Source: Leucobacter chromiireducens subsp. chromiireducens
GTDB lineage: Bacteria > Actinomycetota > Actinomycetes > Actinomycetales > Microbacteriaceae
Direction: 5' to 3'
Assembly (NCBI RefSeq): GCF_016758255.1
Contig: NZ_QYAD01000002.1
Location: 310,001 to 374,000 of the forward strand
Length of the DNA: 64,000 nt
Shown here: piece by piece, positions 58,815-64,000 of the stretch
Position numbering within the stretch: position 1 is the first letter of the stretch
Layout: the number at the start of each line of letters is the position of its first letter
The notes under the pieces: model-generated
The model's database searches: none
What the model saw: the letters and a program-made list of their open reading frames with translations, nothing else
Told to the model about the DNA's origin: nothing
Made by a program: the position numbers and the translations under genes

Positions 58815-60263
58815 ATGACCCAGGCGACCCGCACGGACACGTCCAACGCGATCGACCCACGCGTCTTTCCGCCGACCGCGCGCCGCGGCCGGAACTGCGG
58901 CGAACTCAAGCTGAACGGCATTCGCGCCACCGCGCTCACGGAGCAGTTTGGCTCCCCGCTCTACGTGGTCGACGAGAACGCCGCCCGCGCACGCGCCATC
59001 GAGGTGCGCAGTGCCCTGCAGTCCGAAGCCGAGCGCATCGGTACCTCCGCCACCGTGTACTACGCCACGAAGGCGTTCCTCTGCATCGAGGTGGCGCGCT
59101 GGATGGCCGAAGAGGGCCTCGCGATCGACGTTGCGAGCGGCGGGGAACTCGCCGTTGCGCTCGCCGCAGGTGTTGACCCCGCGCGTATCGGCTTCCACGG
59201 AAACAACAAGTCCGTGCAGGAGATTGAGCGCGCGGTAGCTGCCGGGGTGGGCACGATCATCCTGGACAGCGAGTTCGAGACCGAGCGCGTCGCTCAGGCC
59301 GCAGCGCGTGCGGGGATTCGCCAGCGCGTGCGCCTGCGCGTGAACAGTGGGGTGCACGCCTCCACGCACGACTTCCTCGCGACCTCGCACGAGGACCAAA
59401 AGTTCGGCCAGCCGCTCAGCGAAGCCCCGCGCCTCGTGCGCGACATCCTGCGCCACGACAACCTGTTGTTCGTTGGCCTGCACTGCCACATCGGCTCGCA
59501 GATCTTCGCGACCAGCGGCTTCCGCGAGTCTGCGCGCCGCCTGTTGGGCGCCTACCCGGAGCTCGCCGCGATCACTGGCCGCCCCATCCCCGAGCTGAAC
59601 CTCGGCGGAGGGTTTGGTATCGCGTACACGAGCGCCGCGGCAGACGAGGAGCCGGCCGTTGCGGACGTGGCCCGAGAACTCGCCGACATTGTCGCGGAGA
59701 CCGCGAGCGAGCTGGGCGTGCCGCTGCCGCACCTCGCGTTTGAGCCCGGCCGCTCGATCATCGGCCAGGCCGGTGTGACCCTCTACACCGTTGGCACCAC
59801 GAAGTCCGTGCAGCTTGCGGGCAGCAACGTCGCGGCGGACCCGGCCGACCTCGGCTACGCGGAGCGCCTGTACGTCAGCGTTGACGGGGGGATGAGCGAC
59901 AACGCGCGCCCGGCCCTCTACGGCGCTGACTACCAGGTGCGCATCGCCAACCGCGTGAGCGAGGCCGAGCCGGCCCTCGTGCGCGTGGTGGGGAAGCACT
60001 GCGAGTCCGGCGACATCGTCGTGCAGCGCGACGAACTGCCGGGCGACGTACGCCCCGGCGACACGCTCGCCGTCGCTGCGACTGGCGCGTACTGCTGGTC
60101 ACTCTCCAGCAACTACAACTACGTGCCGCGCCCGCCCGTCGTCGCGCTGCGCGATGGCGAGGCCCGCCTCATTGTGCGCGGCGAAACCGAAGACCAGCTG
60201 CTCGCGATGAGCGTGATCAGCGAAACACACGACACCCCCGATACGAACGGAGCAACCAAGTGA
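58815..60263 (+). CDS. lysA: diaminopimelate decarboxylase
   Basis: PLP enzyme of 482 residues that makes L-lysine from meso-diaminopimelate. Seen: PLP lysine Lys86 in YYATKAF, GFHGNNKS, HCHIGSQI, the GGGFGIAYT glycine loop, and EPGRSI, followed by C-terminal GxHCESGD. ATG 58815 has AGGAG 7 nt upstream, preferred to the open frame from 58782. First of the lysA-hom-thrB operon. Confidence 0.97.
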   Translation: MTQATRTDTSNAIDPRVFPPTARRGRNCGELKLNGIRATALTEQFGSPLYVVDENAARARAIEVRSALQSEAERIGTSATVYYATKAFLCIEVARWMAEEGLAIDVASGGELAVALAAGVDPARIGFHGNNKSVQEIERAVAAGVGTIILDSEFETERVAQAAARAGIRQRVRLRVNSGVHASTHDFLATSHEDQKFGQPLSEAPRLVRDILRHDNLLFVGLHCHIGSQIFATSGFRESARRLLGAYPELAAITGRPIPELNLGGGFGIAYTSAAADEEPAVADVARELADIVAETASELGVPLPHLAFEPGRSIIGQAGVTLYTVGTTKSVQLAGSNVAADPADLGYAERLYVSVDGGMSDNARPALYGADYQVRIANRVSEAEPALVRVVGKHCESGDIVVQRDELPGDVRPGDTLAVAATGAYCWSLSSNYNYVPRPPVVALRDGEARLIVRGETEDQLLAMSVISETHDTPDTNGATK

Positions 60264-61570
60264 ACGGATACCGTGACCTGCGCGTTGCGCTACTGGGCTG
60301 CGGCTCGGTGGGCGCACAGACGGCCCGCCTGATCCTCGAGCACGGTGAGGAGCTGGCTGCGCGCATCGGGGCGCGGCTGACGCTCAGCGGGATCGCGGTG
60401 CGCGACGTGAACGCGAAGCGCGACGTCGAGCTGCCGCAGGAACTGTTCACCACCGACGCCGAGCGGCTCGTGCAGGGCGCCGACATCGTCATCGAGCTGA
60501 TGGGTGGCATCGAGCCCGCAAAGACCCTCATCATGCAGGCGCTGCAGGGCGGCGCCGACGTGGTGACCGCCAATAAGGCGCTCATCGCCGCGCACGGCCG
60601 CGAGCTCTCTGACGCCGCCGAGCAGGTTGGCGCACAGCTGTCGTACGAGGCGGCAGTGGCGGCAGCGATCCCGATCCTGCGACCGCTCCGTGAGAGCCTC
60701 GCCGGTGATCACGTGACCCGCGTGCTTGGCATCGTCAACGGTTCGACGAACTACATCCTCGATCGCATGGACCGCTTTGGTGATAGCTCGGAAGACGCGA
60801 TGCGCGTTGCCAGCGAGCTCGGCTATCTCGAGGCGGATCCCACGCTCGATGTTGAGGGCTACGACGCCGCGCAGAAAGCAACGATCCTCGCCAGCATGGC
60901 TTTCCACACCGAGGTGCCGGTCGACGCCGTGCACCGCGAAGGCATCGCGAACATCACGCTCGAGCAGATCGAAGCGGCGAAGCACGCCGGCTACGTGATC
61001 AAGCTGCTTGCCATCGCCGAGCGCATCACCTCATCCGCGGGCGTCGACGGCGTCTCCGCGCGCGTGTACCCCGCGCTGATCCGCCGCGATCACCCCCTTG
61101 CCGCGGTGCACGGGGGGAAGAACGCGGTGTTCGTCGAGGCTGAGGCCGCGGGCGAGCTCATGTTCTACGGCGCCGGTGCCGGTGGCGCCGAGACCGCCTC
61201 CGCGGTGCTCGGTGATCTTGTGTCGGCCGCGCGTCGCCACGTGGTGGGCGGCCCCGGCATCCCGGGATCGCTCCACGCAGAGCTGCCGCTCTTGCCCGTC
61301 GGTGAGGTGAACACGGCCTACCAGGTGATGCTCGAGGTGCGCGATCAGCCCGGCGTGCTCGCCGGGATCGCCGGTATCCTCGCGGAGCACGGTGTTTCGG
61401 CCGCGAGCGTTGAGCAGACCGGTGTCGAGGGTCAGGACGATCGCGCCGCGCTCGTCATCGGCACCCACGTTGCGCGCGAGGCCGATCTCGCCGCGATGGT
61501 AGAGGCGCTCCGGGGCTCCGACATGGTGCTCGGCGTGACGAGCGTGCTGCGTCTCGAGGGCAACGCGTGA
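60260..61570 (+). CDS. hom: homoserine dehydrogenase
   Basis: 436 residues; reduces aspartate semialdehyde to homoserine for threonine and methionine. Seen: cofactor motif LLGCGSVGA (~11-19), TANKALIA, the catalytic YLEADPTLDVEGYDAAQKATILA block and a C-terminal ACT domain (~350-425, LEVRDQPGVLAGIAGILAEHGVS) for feedback control. The ATG overlaps the lysA stop by 4 nt. Confidence 0.97.
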   Translation: MNGYRDLRVALLGCGSVGAQTARLILEHGEELAARIGARLTLSGIAVRDVNAKRDVELPQELFTTDAERLVQGADIVIELMGGIEPAKTLIMQALQGGADVVTANKALIAAHGRELSDAAEQVGAQLSYEAAVAAAIPILRPLRESLAGDHVTRVLGIVNGSTNYILDRMDRFGDSSEDAMRVASELGYLEADPTLDVEGYDAAQKATILASMAFHTEVPVDAVHREGIANITLEQIEAAKHAGYVIKLLAIAERITSSAGVDGVSARVYPALIRRDHPLAAVHGGKNAVFVEAEAAGELMFYGAGAGGAETASAVLGDLVSAARRHVVGGPGIPGSLHAELPLLPVGEVNTAYQVMLEVRDQPGVLAGIAGILAEHGVSAASVEQTGVEGQDDRAALVIGTHVAREADLAAMVEALRGSDMVLGVTSVLRLEGNA

Positions 61571-62502
61571 GCGGGGGAGCGCAGCGCGCTGTTCGCGTCC
61601 GCGTCCCGGCAACGAGCGCGAACCTCGGGCCCGGTTTCGACACGCTCGGGATCGCACTCGCGTACGGCGATGAGCTGACCGCGGTGACTCGCGACGCGCC
61701 CGGCGCCACGGTGCACGTCTCTGGCGTTGGTGAGGGGGAAGTTCCCACAGATGCGTCAAATCTTGTGGTGCGCTCCGCAGCGCACGTCTTTGAGCAGCTC
61801 GGGCGCGAACTGCCCGGGCTCGAGGTCTCAGCCACGAACCGCATTCCGCACGGCCGCGGCATGGGATCCTCCGGCTCCGCAATTGTCGCCGGCGTGATGA
61901 TCGCGGCGGGCCTCCTGGAGAGCGATCCCGTCGCGCCGCTCGAACTCACGGAAGAGCAGCTGCTCGCGTTCGCCACCGAGCTTGAGGGGCACCCGGACAA
62001 TGTTGCGCCCGCGCTGTTCGGCGGCCTCACGATCGCATGGTCGACGGAGAACGGGCCGAAGTTCAAGCGACTCATGGTGCACCGCGGGGTCGCCCCGCTC
62101 GTGCTGGTGCCGAGCTTTACGATGTCCACCGAGCTGGCGCGCAGCCTGCAGCCGAAGCAGGTGCCGCACGAGGACGCCGTGTTCAATGTGTCGCGCTCCG
62201 CGCTGCTCATTGCCGCGCTCACGCAGAGCCCCGAGCTGCTCATGGAAGCCACGCAGGATCGCCTCCACCAGGACTACCGTGGCGAGGCGATGCCCGCCAC
62301 ACGTGACCTGATTCGGGAGCTGCGTGACGCCGGGTTCCCCGCAGTGGTCTCCGGTGCTGGGCCGTCGATTCTCGTGCTGAACAGCGGTCCCGCAGAGCGG
62401 CTTGCCGCGGCGGATCTCGTCGCGGAGCGTCACCCGGATTGGCGTGTGCTGCTCCTCGCGGTGGACACGAAGGGTGCTACAGTGGAGTCGATCCCCGCGT
62501 AG
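61567..62502 (+). CDS. thrB: homoserine kinase
   Basis: GHMP-type kinase of 311 residues that phosphorylates homoserine. Seen: PATSANLGPGFDTLGIAL, the ATP-binding PHGRGMGSSGSAIV, and VVSGAGPSILVL near the end. Starts at GTG 61567, overlapping the hom stop (GTGA). Threonine synthase is not beside it. Confidence 0.97.
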   Translation: MSGGAQRAVRVRVPATSANLGPGFDTLGIALAYGDELTAVTRDAPGATVHVSGVGEGEVPTDASNLVVRSAAHVFEQLGRELPGLEVSATNRIPHGRGMGSSGSAIVAGVMIAAGLLESDPVAPLELTEEQLLAFATELEGHPDNVAPALFGGLTIAWSTENGPKFKRLMVHRGVAPLVLVPSFTMSTELARSLQPKQVPHEDAVFNVSRSALLIAALTQSPELLMEATQDRLHQDYRGEAMPATRDLIRELRDAGFPAVVSGAGPSILVLNSGPAERLAAADLVAERHPDWRVLLLAVDTKGATVESIPA

Positions 62503-62645
62503 CCGCGCTCTCTTCGTGAGTGGTACGGGTGCCCGAGGCCGAGCCGATTTCGGTGCTGACTTACACGGTCGGTTGCTGGTGAGCGGTTCTGGCCCGGTGG
62601 TGGATTGTTTTCCTCACCGCGACGCTCATGTCCGGTGATCCCGAC

Positions 62646-62659
62646 GCACCTCGAGGTGC
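62646..62659. promoter_or_regulatory. 14-bp palindrome in the rho leader
   Basis: Perfect palindrome GCACCTCGAGGTGC, 65 bp before the rho start, in a 221-bp interval that otherwise shows no gene. May be a hairpin or a regulator site. Confidence 0.35.
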
Positions 62660-62723
62660 ACCACCGCGGGGGAGCGGGCCAGAGCGCTCGCGCACACCCC
62701 ACGGCGTTCCGAAAGGAAGAAAC

Positions 62724-64000
62724 GTGGAATCCAACGTAGAAGACCAGAACACTGCTCCCGCAGCCGAGGAGACCGCGGCGCCGCGGCGTCGCGCTTCGCG
62801 ACGCGTGAGCGCCGCGGCCGGCGCGACGAGCGACGCTGCGGTTACCGTCACGGCGACCGAGGCTCCTGCGGCTTCCCCCGCTGCGGAGGCCCCCGCCGCT
62901 GAGGCGGCACCGGCTGAGGCGCCGGCTGAGGCCGCGCCGAAGAAGCGTGCGACGCGCAGCCGCAAGAAGGTGGAGGAGGCGCCGGCCGAGGCCGAGGCTC
63001 CCGCCGCCGAGACTTCTGCGGCTGAGGCCCCCTCCGCTGAGGCCGCACTGGCTGAAGCGCCGGCTGAGGCCGCGCCGAAGAAGCGTGCGACGCGCAGCCG
63101 CAAGAAGGCGGAGGAGGCGCCGGCCGAGGCCGAGGCTCCCGCTGCTGAGGCTCCCGCGGCTGACGCTCCCGCCGCAGACGCCGCGGAGGAGACCCCGGCC
63201 GCACCCGCGAAGCGTACGCGCAGCCGTCGGGCCAAGACCGAAACCGCTGCCCCCGCGGAGTCCACCGAGGCTCCCGCCGGCGACGCTTCCGCTGCAGGAG
63301 AGGCCGAGGCAGCTGCCGAGACCCGTGCTCCCGCTCAGCGTGGCCGTGGCCGTGCTGCTGCACAGGCGAGCAACGCCGCGGACGCGGCCGAGGCGGAGGC
63401 GCCCGCGGCCGAGGCTGAGACCGTCGCCGCACCGAGTGAGGCGAAGACCGAGAATCAGGATGGCGACACGGCCGAAGGCGAGAAGCCGAGCCGCAACCGT
63501 CGTGGCCGCGGCCGTGGTCAGAAGGGCGAGTCCGCCGAGCAGAACGACTCGGCTGAGGCACACGCCGAGGGTGACGACTCGAACAAGGGTCGTGGCCAGA
63601 ACCAGGGCCAGCAGAACCAGCAGGGCCAGGGTGGCGAGCGCGGCGGTCAGGCGAAGAACGGCGCGGATCAGAGCGCACGCTCGAGCCGTACGCGTCAGCG
63701 CGATCGCAAGCGCCGGGGCGCGGGCGATGAGCTCGAGCTCGAGATCACCGAGGACGACGTCCTGCTGCCCATCGCGGGCATCCTTGACGTGCTTGACAAC
63801 TACGCCTTCGTGCGCACGAGCGGGTACCTGCCGGGCACGAGCGACGTGTACGTTTCGCTCGGCCAGGTGAAGAAGTACGGTCTCCGCCGCGGTGACGCAG
63901 TGGTGGGCGCGATTCGCCAGCCCCGCGAGGGCGAGAGCGGCAGCCGCCAGAAGTACAACGCGATCGTGAAGATCGACTCGGTCAACGGGCGCACGCTCGA
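62724..64000 (+). CDS. rho: transcription termination factor Rho, 3' end outside the window
   Basis: RNA helicase that ends transcription. The frame runs off the window end after 425 codons. Seen: GTG 62724 with AAAGGAAG 5 nt upstream; a ~330-residue low-complexity Ala/Glu/Pro and Arg/Lys/Gln/Gly-rich region; then the Rho RNA-binding fold (ITEDDVLLPIAGILDVLDNYAFVRTSGYLPGTSDVYVS, VKKYGLRRGDAVVGAIRQPREGE). Long charged N-terminal insertions are typical for actinobacterial Rho. The ATPase domain lies beyond the window. Follows lysA-hom-thrB, a common order in actinobacteria. Confidence 0.93.
   Translation, partial: MESNVEDQNTAPAAEETAAPRRRASRRVSAAAGATSDAAVTVTATEAPAASPAAEAPAAEAAPAEAPAEAAPKKRATRSRKKVEEAPAEAEAPAAETSAAEAPSAEAALAEAPAEAAPKKRATRSRKKAEEAPAEAEAPAAEAPAADAPAADAAEETPAAPAKRTRSRRAKTETAAPAESTEAPAGDASAAGEAEAAAETRAPAQRGRGRAAAQASNAADAAEAEAPAAEAETVAAPSEAKTENQDGDTAEGEKPSRNRRGRGRGQKGESAEQNDSAEAHAEGDDSNKGRGQNQGQQNQQGQGGERGGQAKNGADQSARSSRTRQRDRKRRGAGDELELEITEDDVLLPIAGILDVLDNYAFVRTSGYLPGTSDVYVSLGQVKKYGLRRGDAVVGAIRQPREGESGSRQKYNAIVKIDSVNGRTL
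62921..63142 (+). repeat. 84-bp duplicated unit inside rho
   Basis: Copies at 62921-63004 and 63059-63142 differ at one base (T to C) and are 138 bp apart start to start (46 codons). Each codes AEAAPKKRATRSRKK plus an acidic stretch. Near-identity at DNA level shows recent duplication or gene conversion. Confidence 0.85.

Overview
The window is high-GC DNA, and nearly every gene has a strong GC bias at third codon positions. The gene content points to an actinobacterium, most likely a Microbacteriaceae genus close to Leucobacter (inference). Supporting signs are a SipW-type signal peptidase with 'alternate' signal-peptide substrates, a DUF222/HNH (13E12-type) protein, LAxTG cell-wall sorting signals, Asp23 stress clusters, and lysA-hom-thrB followed by a rho with a long Ala/Glu/Arg-rich N-terminus.

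Layout. 0-5 kb: the end of a metal-type ABC transporter operon (ATPase, DUF318-type permease, TIGR03943 partner, exported propeller-like protein) and a convergent membrane protein. 5.2-19.7 kb: a surface-protein region. It holds a SipW substrate, a SipW-like peptidase and an LPITG-anchored protein, then a large LuxR-type ATPase regulator, a seven-bladed RCC1 surface protein, a DUF222/HNH protein, a second paralogous LuxR regulator, and an LARTG-anchored propeller protein whose signal peptide carries an in-frame amber codon. 19.7-25.2 kb: a cysteine hydrolase and kdpFABC for potassium uptake. 25.2-33 kb: a DUF998-like membrane protein, another LARTG surface protein, an SDR dehydrogenase, three small lipoprotein-type genes, a decayed gene, and a divergent glycosyltransferase/TetR pair.

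33.5-38.4 kb: a compact run of eleven stress-type genes with many ATGA overlaps (three Asp23-like proteins, membrane partners, CsbD, GlsB/YeaQ, an ECF-type sigma factor and an Asp23-domain protein translationally coupled to it). It is followed by the last ~59 codons of a tyrosine integrase lying beside tRNA-Arg(CCG), which suggests the region is the inner part of an old integrated element. 38.9-45.6 kb: argS, an LmeA/DUF2993 protein, and a PucR regulator divergent from a zinc alcohol dehydrogenase and an APC permease.

45.8-58.6 kb: a peptide-scavenging locus. Divergent arms encode an SIS-domain protein, a serine beta-lactamase-like hydrolase and an M20 peptidase on one side. On the other are a dipeptide-type ABC importer (binding protein, two permeases, a double ATPase), an LD-carboxypeptidase, a second serine hydrolase and a D-amino-acid-dehydrogenase-like flavoenzyme. 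Together these fit import and breakdown of peptides containing D-amino acids, such as cell-wall fragments (inference). 58.8-64 kb: lysA-hom-thrB (aspartate-family amino acids), then rho, cut by the window end.

The parts most worth following up are the SipW/LuxR/RCC1 surface system with a shared 15-bp upstream motif, the Asp23-sigma island, and the sequences that appear broken (amber codon at 17771, decayed gene at 30.2-30.9 kb, integrase stub at 38.4 kb).
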